Below, one piece after another: positions 25,600 through 34,484 of a stretch of DNA of 38,082 bases (the stretch's first letter is position 1; each line of letters starts with the position of its first letter). Both the position numbers and the translations under genes were made by a program. The stretch lies in contig CASETE010000011.1 in NCBI GenBank assembly GCA_949290785.1, positions 69,893-107,974 of the forward strand, read 5' to 3'. The DNA is from an uncultured Pseudomonadota bacterium (GTDB lineage: Bacteria > Pseudomonadota > Alphaproteobacteria > Rs-D84). Below the pieces are notes generated by a model, which saw nothing but the letters and a program-made list of their open reading frames with translations, ran no database searches and had not been told where the DNA came from.

Positions 25600-26912
25600 T
25601 GCATAAAGTATTTTCGTTTGTTAATAGAAAACAACAACGCGGCAGTATGCTGGTTGAATTGCTGATGAGCGTTGCGTTGGCAGCAATAGTTATGCCGTTT
25701 ATTTTTAGGTATCAAAAAGATGCAATTGTCAGGGCTGAAAATATTGCTATAACGCGTCAGATGGAAACCGTTCAAAGTGCTCTTGAAAGATATATTGTTG
25801 ATAATCGAGAGGCCTTGTTAAAAACCGTTGGTAAAAACATAACTCGTGTAAATTTTGCGGATTTAGTTGATTATGGTATTTCCGAGGGCCTAGTTTCTGA
25901 ATACAGTAAGGAATATCAAATAAGGGTTTTAAAATCTAATGATGTCAATAATCAGGCAACTTTACAGGGAGTAATAGTTTTTTCTTCGGATGAGATTTCG
26001 CCATTACGCACGCGTGAAATTGTTGCGATGGGCGGTGATTCTATGGGAATCATAGAGGGGAATCGGGCGTATGGTACTTTTGGTGCTTGGCGTGCCGATA
26101 CGGTTGATTTAGGCGTAAATATACAAGATGGTATTGTTGGTACAACGTCTATAAACCGTGACAGTGCATTGTATTTGTGGCGTGTTCCTTCTGATAATGC
26201 GTCAGATGCAACCATGTTATCTGGGTTGAATCTGGGCGGGCATAATATAGATAACGTAGCGTTTTTAAACGTTGCGTCTAACCAGTTTGATGAAAATTTA
26301 GTTATGGGGGCGACTGTTGCAAAAGAAACGATTTTTCAAAATTTAACTACATTGGATAAAAGTTTTGAGGCGATAAACGCAACCGTGGCTGGCATTTTGT
26401 CTGCGGATTCCAGAACCATGGAAGTTTCGGGTAATTTTAATCTGGCGGATACTGCAAAATTTACAAGTTTTACTGTTGGTGACTTATGGGTGACAAATAT
26501 GACGTTGTCTGGTTTGTCTATAACCGCAGAAACTGAAGTGTCTGTGTTAAAAGTTAATAAGAATATTGATATGACATCTGGGTGGATTGATGCCATGTAT
26601 GTTACGGTTGGGTTTACGGGGTCAATTACGCCGCGCCTGGTTGTTTATAATAGAATAGAAGACTCGGTCAACCCGAATTATTATTGGGACGTCGGTGCTG
26701 GCGTTGCGAATTTTCAAGACATTTCTTTTGAAAACCTTAACAGGATGGCGATTGATGCGGTGTACGTTGAAAACGGCGGTAACACAGAAGCCGGTAAAAT
26801 TTTTGGTGCTGTATCAGCTAATATGAACGCTACGGTATCTGATTATATGAACGCAATACAAGAAATACAAAATAAAGTTACCGCAAAATATAGATTGTTG
26901 AATTTGGAGTAA
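25596..26912 (+). CDS. Large prepilin-type N-terminus surface protein C
   Basis: 438 aa. Leader ending in Gly 16, then SMLVELLMSVALAAIVMPF with Glu at +5. The helical region continues to about residue 60 and is followed by a domain reaching to about residue 205, then GLNLGGHNIDNVAF at about 210 and a beta-rich Ser/Thr/Asn region. The ATG overlaps the previous stop (ATGA), so translation is coupled. It shares its architecture with proteins A and B, which suggests duplication of an ancestral gene with strong divergence of the distal part. Confidence 0.75.
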   Translation: MMHKVFSFVNRKQQRGSMLVELLMSVALAAIVMPFIFRYQKDAIVRAENIAITRQMETVQSALERYIVDNREALLKTVGKNITRVNFADLVDYGISEGLVSEYSKEYQIRVLKSNDVNNQATLQGVIVFSSDEISPLRTREIVAMGGDSMGIIEGNRAYGTFGAWRADTVDLGVNIQDGIVGTTSINRDSALYLWRVPSDNASDATMLSGLNLGGHNIDNVAFLNVASNQFDENLVMGATVAKETIFQNLTTLDKSFEAINATVAGILSADSRTMEVSGNFNLADTAKFTSFTVGDLWVTNMTLSGLSITAETEVSVLKVNKNIDMTSGWIDAMYVTVGFTGSITPRLVVYNRIEDSVNPNYYWDVGAGVANFQDISFENLNRMAIDAVYVENGGNTEAGKIFGAVSANMNATVSDYMNAIQEIQNKVTAKYRLLNLE

Positions 26913-26920
26913 AATGTGCT

Positions 26921-27442
26921 ATGAATCGTCATATGAAGACAGTTTGTGATTTTTGTAAAACAGAATATACGTTGGATGCTGTTCCAAAAGCACCCGTAAA
27001 GTGCGCGGTTTGTGGTAATACATGGGTTGTGCATCCGCCTGTTCGTCGTAATTCTATATTGGTGTTTATTGCGGCGTTATGTGCGTTGCTATCTGCTGTG
27101 GTGTTTGCGGTTGTTGCAATCAGTCAACATCAGATAAAGACAATACGCGAAAAGCCTCTGGTTGCGGAAATACAATCTATTGACACGATTACAGACGACA
27201 ACGGCGTTGCGCATTTTGTTGTTGCCGGTAACGTAAAGAATCGGTCAGAACAGATATATGGTGTTCCCGGGTTGATAGTTATTTCTTATGGCGAAGATGA
27301 TAAGATTATTGACCGTCAGAAGTTTTTACCTTCTGCCACGCTGTTAGATGCTGGGGCAGAGACGAAGTTTTTACATGTTTTATCCGTACCTACACAAAAC
27401 GTCAAAAAGATATCCGTTGATTTAGAAAAAGTAGGAGATTAA
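26921..27442 (+). CDS. MJ0042-type zinc-ribbon, single-pass membrane protein
   Basis: 173 aa. N-terminal zinc ribbon CDFCKTEYTL...CAVCGNTW (two CxxC pairs, about residues 9-34), a membrane helix at about 45-68, then a beta-rich extracytoplasmic domain (about 80-170) containing FVVAGNVKNRSEQIYGVPGL, similar to DUF3426-type domains. Such proteins are widespread and of unclear function. Lies 8 bases after protein C and 2 bases before the next gene, so part of the same operon. Shine-Dalgarno TGGAG. Confidence 0.8.
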   Translation: MNRHMKTVCDFCKTEYTLDAVPKAPVKCAVCGNTWVVHPPVRRNSILVFIAALCALLSAVVFAVVAISQHQIKTIREKPLVAEIQSIDTITDDNGVAHFVVAGNVKNRSEQIYGVPGLIVISYGEDDKIIDRQKFLPSATLLDAGAETKFLHVLSVPTQNVKKISVDLEKVGD

Positions 27443-27444
27443 AA

Positions 27445-27921
27445 ATGAAACGGTTATGTTATGGTTTGTTTGCGTGCTTGTTGCTTTTGCCTTTGGCTGT
27501 ACGTGCCGAAGAAACGGAAGAGAAGCCTGTTCCTCCACGTATTAGCATTTTTTCTACCAGTACGGATTGGCAAGGTTTAACTGGTTTGGTTTATCACGAG
27601 TATCACGGAAAGTTTGTTCCGTTGGCAAGTATGGTTGGCAAGGGTTTGGTTTTGTACTATCTTGACGGTTTTCCTTGTTATGGCTTGGGTGAAGGGGTTC
27701 GTATTTGGCTGGGCCCTAATAATAAGCACGACGGTGAATTAAGAATAGCGTGCCTGTACCCGCCGAAAGAAATTAATTTTACATGGCGCAACGCCACGCG
27801 GGATGCTGACCAGGCACAAAGTACAGGGATATTAACTTGCCCGGTTGAGTCTGATGGACGCGAATTAACGATAAGTTTATCAAAGTGCACCAAGGGGCCC
27901 GATTGGGACGAATATAAGTAG
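27445..27921 (+). CDS. Small secreted protein of unknown function
   Basis: 158 aa with a Sec signal peptide ending near VRA at about residue 21. The mature part has four cysteines (C77, C103, C132, C148 approximately) and aromatic-rich beta segments (LVLYYLDGFPCYGLG). I do not recognise a family. Shine-Dalgarno GTAGGAG; operon position between the zinc-ribbon gene and rluD. Confidence 0.65.
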   Translation: MKRLCYGLFACLLLLPLAVRAEETEEKPVPPRISIFSTSTDWQGLTGLVYHEYHGKFVPLASMVGKGLVLYYLDGFPCYGLGEGVRIWLGPNNKHDGELRIACLYPPKEINFTWRNATRDADQAQSTGILTCPVESDGRELTISLSKCTKGPDWDEYK

Positions 27922-27928
27922 TTTTCTG

Positions 27929-28888
27929 ATGAATAAAACGCATATTTTTGAAGTTTCTGATACAGACATAGGTTTACGCATAGACAAGTTCTTGGTCGGT
28001 CAAATGCCGGATTTTTCGCGCAGTGAAATTCAGGGCTTTGGTGTTTTATTAAACGATAAGCCTGTAAAGTTTTCACAAAAGTTAAGACTTGGGGATGTGG
28101 TATCGGTTACAATTCCTGTTCGTCAGACAGACGTTGCGGCAGACAATATATCATCGGATTTTGCGCTGGATATTTTATATGAAGACGATGACATTATCGT
28201 AATAAATAAGCCGCGTGGGGTTGTTATGTACCCGTCTGCGGGTAATAAAAGCGGAACGTTGGTACAAAACATCTTGGCGCATACACAATTGTCGGCTCTT
28301 GGGGGGGCAACGCGTCCGGGCGTTGTGCACAGGTTGGACAAAGATACCAGTGGTGTAATGGTGTTTGCAAAATCTGACAGGGCGTTTCGTGGCTTGGTAA
28401 ACATTTTTTCAACACACGATTTAACGCGTAAGTATATGGCGTTTGTATGGGGGGTGCCTAATTGGGAAAGTGCGGATATTACGGGAAATATAGCGCGTTC
28501 TTCTAGGAATCGTCAAAAGATGACGATGGTCAAGACTGGGGGAAAGCCCGCGCATACCCAGGTTGTTGTATCAGAAACGTGGTCGCGTGCGGGGATTTCT
28601 TTATTTAGATGCAATTTATTGACCGGGCGTACGCATCAGATTCGCGTTCATTTATCAGTTCACGGCTTTCCGGTATTGTGTGATCCTGTATACGGTCGCG
28701 GCAGTAATCGCCTGGGCAGTGTAAAGGACAGCGATTTGTTAGATTTTTTAAAAAATCATTCTGGGCAAATGTTACATGCCGAGGTTTTAGATTTTTTACA
28801 CCCTGTAACAGGGCAACAGATGCATTTTAAGGCGCGCATGCCCGATGATATGCAAGAATTAAAGTGCATATTGGATGAAATCGGTTAG
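27929..28888 (+). CDS. rluD: 23S rRNA pseudouridine synthase, RluD family
   Basis: 319 aa. S4 domain at the N-terminus (about 15-65), then the RluA/RluD catalytic block GVVHRLDKDTSGVMVFAKSD with catalytic Asp at about 138, followed by LLTGRTHQIRVHLSVHGFPV and DPVYGRG. RluD makes pseudouridines 1911, 1915 and 1917 of helix 69; RluC specificity is a possibility. Last gene of the prepilin-type operon, 7 bases after the preceding stop; a weak inverted repeat overlaps the stop. Confidence 0.93.
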   Translation: MNKTHIFEVSDTDIGLRIDKFLVGQMPDFSRSEIQGFGVLLNDKPVKFSQKLRLGDVVSVTIPVRQTDVAADNISSDFALDILYEDDDIIVINKPRGVVMYPSAGNKSGTLVQNILAHTQLSALGGATRPGVVHRLDKDTSGVMVFAKSDRAFRGLVNIFSTHDLTRKYMAFVWGVPNWESADITGNIARSSRNRQKMTMVKTGGKPAHTQVVVSETWSRAGISLFRCNLLTGRTHQIRVHLSVHGFPVLCDPVYGRGSNRLGSVKDSDLLDFLKNHSGQMLHAEVLDFLHPVTGQQMHFKARMPDDMQELKCILDEIG

Positions 28889-28943
28889 TGTTCACCGATA
28901 AATTTGCCCCAAAAATAACATTTTGTTTTCCTATATTTTTTCT

Positions 28944-28971
28944 TTATCAAAAGATGTTTTTGTGTTATAAT
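28944..28971 (+). promoter_or_regulatory. Promoter of the long Cys-module gene
   Basis: TTATCA (28944-28949), 16-base spacer, perfect TATAAT (28966-28971); Shine-Dalgarno GGAGTGAG lies before the ATG at 28998. Confidence 0.5.
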
Positions 28972-28997
28972 TAGACAATAAGTATGGAGTGAGTCTA

Positions 28998-31900
28998 ATG
29001 AATCTTTTGAAAAAAACAATTGGTTTTATGGCTGTTTTTAGCGCTGTTCCGTCATGTTTTGCCTTGACGGCGCGTCCGAGTGTGATAGGTACTGCGATGT
29101 CGCGTATACCGACAATGGCGACGTATATTACCGGCGGTACGAACACAACTACTACGACAAATACCACTTTGTTGGCGAATGCCGATTGTATAGAGGCTTA
29201 CACCAGTTGCTTAAAAGGCGGCGACGTTTGCGGCGCGAATTTTGAAGAATGTACGAATAACACGTTATTTTTCTCTAAGCGTCCATTATGTACCAGTACG
29301 TTGATGCAGTGCGAAAACACTGGGGTTAGCTCGTTGTTCGGTACCAGTAATCAGGCGGCGTTTGCAAACAAAGACGCAAACGGCGAATATGTTTATCCGA
29401 CGCCGGGTAGTGTTTTAGGCCAGTTGATTGAGGCTGCCTCCATAAGCAATCGTTACGATACCAGCGATTGCGTAAAAAGATATACGAATTGCTTAAAGAA
29501 AGAAGATGTTTGCGGAACAGACTTTGAATTATGTACAAGTAATACGGAATTCAAAAAGCAAAAGTTGTTCTGTGAATCCACGTTGGCGCGTTGTCAGGAC
29601 GAAGGTGTGACGGAATTATTTGGTTCTACGAACAAGACTGCGAACCCAACCAGTAACAGTCGCGTTGGTATTATGATTTCCGAAGGGGCGGCGTTGGCTG
29701 CGGTAAACGCTGTATCGACTTGTTACAAGGTTGTTGACCAATGTTTCTTGAACGCTTGTGCGGCTAATCCGTATAAATGTAAAGAAGGCAGTACCCAAGA
29801 AATTATTAAATATGCTGATAACGCCAGCAATACTAATGGTGCGGTAACGACGGGCGTAACAGATTTCATTCAAACGACGATAAATCGTAGCGAGGTATCA
29901 GGTTTCTTGAAAAACGCGTGTTTGGATACGATTGGTGCGAATAAATATTGTTATGCGACATTCTTGGGTAATGGTGTAATGCCAACGAATTCGCAATTAA
30001 ACGACGAAGATAATAAAAACGACATTTATGCCGAGGCTTATTCTTCACGTATGAACGACGCGATGCGTTCCAAGATTGATGACTTGATTACCCAGTTTGA
30101 TAAAAAGGTCAAAGAACGTTGTTCAGAAACAATCGTATCTTGCGCAATGCGTACATGTGGCGAAGGCAGCGGCGCGGCATGCTATGCATCTGCGTTTAAC
30201 AGCGCAAATAAAATAAAAGGCGTTACGAACCCTTCTACGATGGAAGACATAAAGGTTGGTTGTGAAGCGGTAATCAATAATGATACGGCATGTCAATATG
30301 CAACGGCGACATTTGATACTACAACTGGTGCGTTGATATTTGAAGACAACAGTTTGTTTGATAAATTGTTTACGTCACCAGATGATGTAGATGTAGCCAA
30401 TCCGGACCCAGTTGGTGCGGTAGCGACTTTGAATTCTCGTTTGGCGACGTCATATAATCAGGCGGCGTTAGATCAGATGAAAAAGCAATGCGAAGCGGTC
30501 GCGACCAGTTGTGTAAAATCAATGTGTGGCACGGATTATCAGAATTGTTATCGTAATCGTACGGATATAATGTCAACATTAACGAATACTGGTAATAACA
30601 AGTTTGATAAAAGTATGAACAAGGTTGGTGGTGTTTTGGATCATACGATTATCTTGGGCTTGTGCTTAAATACGGTCAAGAATAACAGTGCATGTGAAGA
30701 ACATATCAAGGCGGAAATTGCACGTAACAAGGCAGATTCTTCATATACTGCTAATTCTTGGGGTGCTGGTATTACAGATACGCGTACTGGTTGGTTAGAT
30801 GCTGGTAATTATGGAATTACGACCGAAGTGCAAGACATTGACGCGGACGGCAACCTGCTTTGCACGACGGCGCAAGACGGCGACGGCAGTTCCGGTCGTT
30901 GTGATGACCCCAGTGGTATGTACATCTATCCAAAGATGGTATCGCAGACAACATACGCGCAAAACCTGGCAGAAAGACAAGTGTTCCGTGATTTGATTGC
31001 GGACCTGGAAATGGAGGCACAGGCACAATATAATGCAAAATTAACATATCAACAAAATATGTGTATGTCTATGAACGAAGGCGGAGTCATTGGTAATAAA
31101 GATACGGGCAGTGCATATATGTGGGTAAAGTTAAGAAGTAACAAAATCCCATCGGATTATAGCACAATGGGATTGGCAGAAAATGACTTTACCGCCAGTA
31201 ACGATTTGTATGGTTCGTTCTGTCGTGTTCGTGTCACGTTGCAGTCAGAGGATACGAATATACAAAACTTGTTAAAAACTGGTAAATTCACAACTGCATA
31301 TTTTGCAACGGGTGATACGTTTACCTGTGGCAGTTGGATTGGTGCAAACGAACTGGAAGCAATTGCGAACAAGATTGCAGAGGAATCAGTTGCGGACAAG
31401 GCAGAGGCTCAAAAACGTACACGTACATGGTTGACGGTATTAGGTACGTTGGGTTCTGGTATTGGTGGCGGTTATTTAACAGATTCATTGCAAGACGGTG
31501 ATTTCTTGGGTGGTTTGTTAGGAACAAATAACAAGAAAGATGACGACAGTGATATACTGTATAAATACACCAAGGCATTGAATGCATATGTTGCGGACAG
31601 CAATCCTACAACAGCGCAAATGTATGGTGAAACTATGATTAGTTTGGCAAATCAGGCGGAGGTAGATGCAGCGAATATAACCGCAGCACGTAATGCGTTA
31701 AACAACACCCTTGGAATATCACAAGCGGCGCCAGTTGTTCAAAGCACAAAGTCCGTGTACTCATATTCAGACTACCAGACGGCGTATAACCAAGCTGGCA
31801 TGGGTAATTTTGAACAACCTGGTGAAAAAATGTTAGAAATAGCAAAAGCTTATAATCTTGATACTACAAGCGCGCAAGAAGTCTTGGATGATACTATAGC

Positions 31901-32420
31901 TGCATATAACTCATATGTTATTTGTCAGCTTGATAAAACAAACAGTTGCTTTACAGAAATCTACAAATTATCAAGTAGTTGGGAAACATTTAATGAAGAG
32001 TTTGAAAAATTAGGCAATGCAATACAATTATTAGGAAATGCAACAAATGTTATTGGCACGCCGGCTGTGACGAATAATACAGCAACAGTTGCCCAGAACA
32101 AGTCAGCAGCAAACGCTACATTTACAAGTTTGAAAACCGCTGTTGAGTTTGCTTTAGATAAAAAGGGTGACAGTGAAGATGAAAGTAAGGCAAAACGGAC
32201 ACGTTCTGTGGTTAATTTGGTGGGTGCGGCCGCTACAGCAACTGCGGGCGGTATCATCATCAACAGATTAACGAATGATATACAACAAACCAGTCTGGAT
32301 GCTGATAAAAAGGCCGCCTATACCGAATGGATGAATAATGTCGGCAGTAAAATCCATTGCTACATAGGGGCTGAGTACGCAGGTGACTATGGCAATAGAA
32401 TAAGTGTATCTATTGAATAA
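28998..32420 (+). CDS. Long secreted protein with repeated Cys modules
   Basis: 1140 aa from the ATG at 28998 (a GTG 9 bases upstream is rejected because it overlaps the Shine-Dalgarno). A Sec signal peptide ends near CFA at about residue 23; a Thr-rich linker follows. Five Cys modules are seen: 64-85 and 158-179 (C-x6-C-x6-C-x6-C), 242-261 and 498-517 (C-x6-C-x4-C-x6-C), and 375-395 (C-x6-C-x4-C-x7-C). The first two modules form a larger near-repeat (AYTSCLKGGDVCGANFEEC against RYTNCLKKEDVCGTDFELC). Two Gly-rich hydrophobic segments, each preceded by KRTR, lie near residues 806-830 and 1066-1090 and may insert in or contact a membrane. No family recognised. A terminator follows the stop. Confidence 0.8.
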   Translation: MNLLKKTIGFMAVFSAVPSCFALTARPSVIGTAMSRIPTMATYITGGTNTTTTTNTTLLANADCIEAYTSCLKGGDVCGANFEECTNNTLFFSKRPLCTSTLMQCENTGVSSLFGTSNQAAFANKDANGEYVYPTPGSVLGQLIEAASISNRYDTSDCVKRYTNCLKKEDVCGTDFELCTSNTEFKKQKLFCESTLARCQDEGVTELFGSTNKTANPTSNSRVGIMISEGAALAAVNAVSTCYKVVDQCFLNACAANPYKCKEGSTQEIIKYADNASNTNGAVTTGVTDFIQTTINRSEVSGFLKNACLDTIGANKYCYATFLGNGVMPTNSQLNDEDNKNDIYAEAYSSRMNDAMRSKIDDLITQFDKKVKERCSETIVSCAMRTCGEGSGAACYASAFNSANKIKGVTNPSTMEDIKVGCEAVINNDTACQYATATFDTTTGALIFEDNSLFDKLFTSPDDVDVANPDPVGAVATLNSRLATSYNQAALDQMKKQCEAVATSCVKSMCGTDYQNCYRNRTDIMSTLTNTGNNKFDKSMNKVGGVLDHTIILGLCLNTVKNNSACEEHIKAEIARNKADSSYTANSWGAGITDTRTGWLDAGNYGITTEVQDIDADGNLLCTTAQDGDGSSGRCDDPSGMYIYPKMVSQTTYAQNLAERQVFRDLIADLEMEAQAQYNAKLTYQQNMCMSMNEGGVIGNKDTGSAYMWVKLRSNKIPSDYSTMGLAENDFTASNDLYGSFCRVRVTLQSEDTNIQNLLKTGKFTTAYFATGDTFTCGSWIGANELEAIANKIAEESVADKAEAQKRTRTWLTVLGTLGSGIGGGYLTDSLQDGDFLGGLLGTNNKKDDDSDILYKYTKALNAYVADSNPTTAQMYGETMISLANQAEVDAANITAARNALNNTLGISQAAPVVQSTKSVYSYSDYQTAYNQAGMGNFEQPGEKMLEIAKAYNLDTTSAQEVLDDTIAAYNSYVICQLDKTNSCFTEIYKLSSSWETFNEEFEKLGNAIQLLGNATNVIGTPAVTNNTATVAQNKSAANATFTSLKTAVEFALDKKGDSEDESKAKRTRSVVNLVGAAATATAGGIIINRLTNDIQQTSLDADKKAAYTEWMNNVGSKIHCYIGAEYAGDYGNRISVSIE

Positions 32421-32421
32421 T

Positions 32422-32447
32422 AAAAACGCCCAAACGGGCGTTTTTTT
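32422..32447 (+). terminator. Terminator after the long Cys-module gene
   Basis: 10-bp stem with core ACGCCC / GGGCGT, AAAC loop and a T-run. The core and flanks match the terminator at 17483-17510. Confidence 0.85.
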
Positions 32448-32527
32448 ATTTTCTTGTTTTTTATTTTTATACGTGATTTTTGTCTTTTCACATGACATTT
32501 TTTATGTTAAAATTAAACCCAAGAGAG

Positions 32528-34471
32528 ATGATAAACAATATATCAAGATTTTTATGCGTTGCATTGGCATTGATATCTGTCAATGCATATTCTGCACCGG
32601 TTGCCACAACCGCGGGCAGTAATTTGACCGCGTATAATCCTGCATTTGGTTCTAATAACAATAACGCATGGAATTCTTTGACGAACGTTCGTTCCATGGG
32701 TGATAGCGGGAACGTCGTTGACAACAGTGCACCTGTCGCAGATTTTGGTAATTGCAACGCCTTGATTTTGCGTTGCGTGCAACCAAAGTGCGCAACAGGC
32801 GGTTGTACGACGCTGGACATCGCGCGTCCGATTGTCGCCGGCTGTGTAGAGGATAATCAGGTTTGTAAGCAATATGGAAACACTTTGATAGATACGCTTG
32901 CCGCGCAGGTGGTTGCTAATACCGTGGCAAAGTCTAATCAACAGGCCACCGCCGCGCAAAATAACGCTATGCAGGCAGAAATGCAGGCCGCTGCACAGGC
33001 TGCCGCGCAACAAAGCGCACAGCAAATACAAGCGATGCAGGAACAAATGCAGGCAATGCAAGAACAAATGGCGCAACAAAACGCTGAAACGGCTGCAATG
33101 TTACAAGAGGCTTTATCTGCGCAACAGCAATCTGCATCGTCTGTTCAGGCGCCAAGTGTTTCAAATACAACGGCTGCAACCGCATCAGGCGGTGATACCG
33201 TTAGTGCGGGTTTAACAGCCGCGCAACAGATTGCGGCCGCATCGGGCGTATCGGCGGATGTTTTGGCGCGCGAACAAATTGCTGGTCAGATATTATCGCA
33301 AATAGAAAATGCAGAGGTTTCTTTGAAGGAACTGCGCGCAACGTTGAACGATGTGTATAATTATGCGGGTTGTGATTCTTCGGGGAATAATTGTACCGGG
33401 CCAAAACGTGTAAAAACATTTAAAGAAAAGGCCATGAACTTTTTTGAGCCGTATAATAACGTTTTGGACGAGTTGTATGAAGGCTTGATACTGGCACAAT
33501 CTGTTGGTGTTGATATTACGGATATTTATATGATGCTGAACGGTACCTGTAACGTTTGGGGACTGTATCTATGTGCCCCTGGTCAGGTTATGTTTTATAA
33601 CACTCTTAATTGTCCAGATGGTCGTTCGGTTCCTACGAGAACGGCAGAGGGATCTGTATTAGGTAATGCAAAATGTACTGTTGGTCAGGTTGTGCCGATG
33701 TCAGATGGTGGGTGTCAGTTAATAAAAATGCTGACTAATAATGAAGAAGTTCAAAAGACTTGGTTGTATCCAGAAGTTGAACCGGCAGACGACAAAGCAA
33801 CAGTTCGTGTTGGTTGTGCGTCCGAGGCGTTGGATAATTCATCCTTGTTCAGTAATCGCAAAAAGCAGGCGTCTATTGATATAGAAACTCTGCAAAGAAT
33901 TATTGAGCAAGATGCACCTACTTCTTATGGAAGGAGTGTTTTGGGTGGAACAAAAAATCCAGAGACCGACGGTATTATATATTGCAAAGTTACAGACAAA
34001 ACTTATGATGATTTACAAAAATTGGTTTCTTTAAAACGCTTGCCAGACAAAGTGTGCGTGACAGAAACGCAAATGACACAAATAAGTACAGACGGCAACG
34101 TAGTATATTCAGAGGATACAGAAGAAAATAATGTATTTATAATGTGTGCAAAGGCACGTACAAATGATGAATATAAAAGATGTTTGTGTGAAAATGGTTT
34201 GTCAAATCTAAGTACCAAATGGAATGCAAGAAACAAGACATGTGAGTGCGATGATAAAACATATAATACATTTGATTATGACGTAGCAGCTTGTATAAAT
34301 TCAGCTGGACAAGAAATGCCAATGTTTAAGATACAAGAAGAGCCTTGGAAAAACCAAAAAGCCTTTTGTAATACATTTAATGGCGCTAAGTGGGATTCAG
34401 TGAAGAATACTTGTGATTGTACAGGTGTTACAGGAAATGACAGCATTTGGTGTAAAATACAAACACAATAA
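32528..34471 (+). CDS. Secreted Cys-rich, Gln-rich coiled-coil protein
   Basis: About 647 aa from the ATG at 32528, chosen because MINNISRFLCVALALISVNA forms a signal peptide; the upstream ATG (in frame at 32480) would add a 16-residue extension. A Cys module C-x6-C-x4-C-x4-C begins at about residue 76 and resembles the modules of the upstream protein. A Gln/Ala/Met-rich coiled coil covers about residues 138-205, followed by a Ser/Thr linker, a helical region, and a Cys-rich C-terminus with CECDD and CDCTG elements. No family recognised. The gene has a separate terminator upstream, so it needs its own promoter; none is convincing. Confidence 0.75.
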   Translation: MINNISRFLCVALALISVNAYSAPVATTAGSNLTAYNPAFGSNNNNAWNSLTNVRSMGDSGNVVDNSAPVADFGNCNALILRCVQPKCATGGCTTLDIARPIVAGCVEDNQVCKQYGNTLIDTLAAQVVANTVAKSNQQATAAQNNAMQAEMQAAAQAAAQQSAQQIQAMQEQMQAMQEQMAQQNAETAAMLQEALSAQQQSASSVQAPSVSNTTAATASGGDTVSAGLTAAQQIAAASGVSADVLAREQIAGQILSQIENAEVSLKELRATLNDVYNYAGCDSSGNNCTGPKRVKTFKEKAMNFFEPYNNVLDELYEGLILAQSVGVDITDIYMMLNGTCNVWGLYLCAPGQVMFYNTLNCPDGRSVPTRTAEGSVLGNAKCTVGQVVPMSDGGCQLIKMLTNNEEVQKTWLYPEVEPADDKATVRVGCASEALDNSSLFSNRKKQASIDIETLQRIIEQDAPTSYGRSVLGGTKNPETDGIIYCKVTDKTYDDLQKLVSLKRLPDKVCVTETQMTQISTDGNVVYSEDTEENNVFIMCAKARTNDEYKRCLCENGLSNLSTKWNARNKTCECDDKTYNTFDYDVAACINSAGQEMPMFKIQEEPWKNQKAFCNTFNGAKWDSVKNTCDCTGVTGNDSIWCKIQTQ

Positions 34472-34484
34472 TAAATGTAAAAAA

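Noticed and set aside
23052..26912. PilV shufflon with invertible segments
   Set aside because: The three genes are complete, in one orientation and in tandem; no recombinase gene or inverted recombination sites were seen.
28880..28899. Inverted repeat ATCGGT / ACCGAT at the end of rluD
   Set aside because: Six-bp stem with an 8-base loop and no T-run; too weak to call a terminator.
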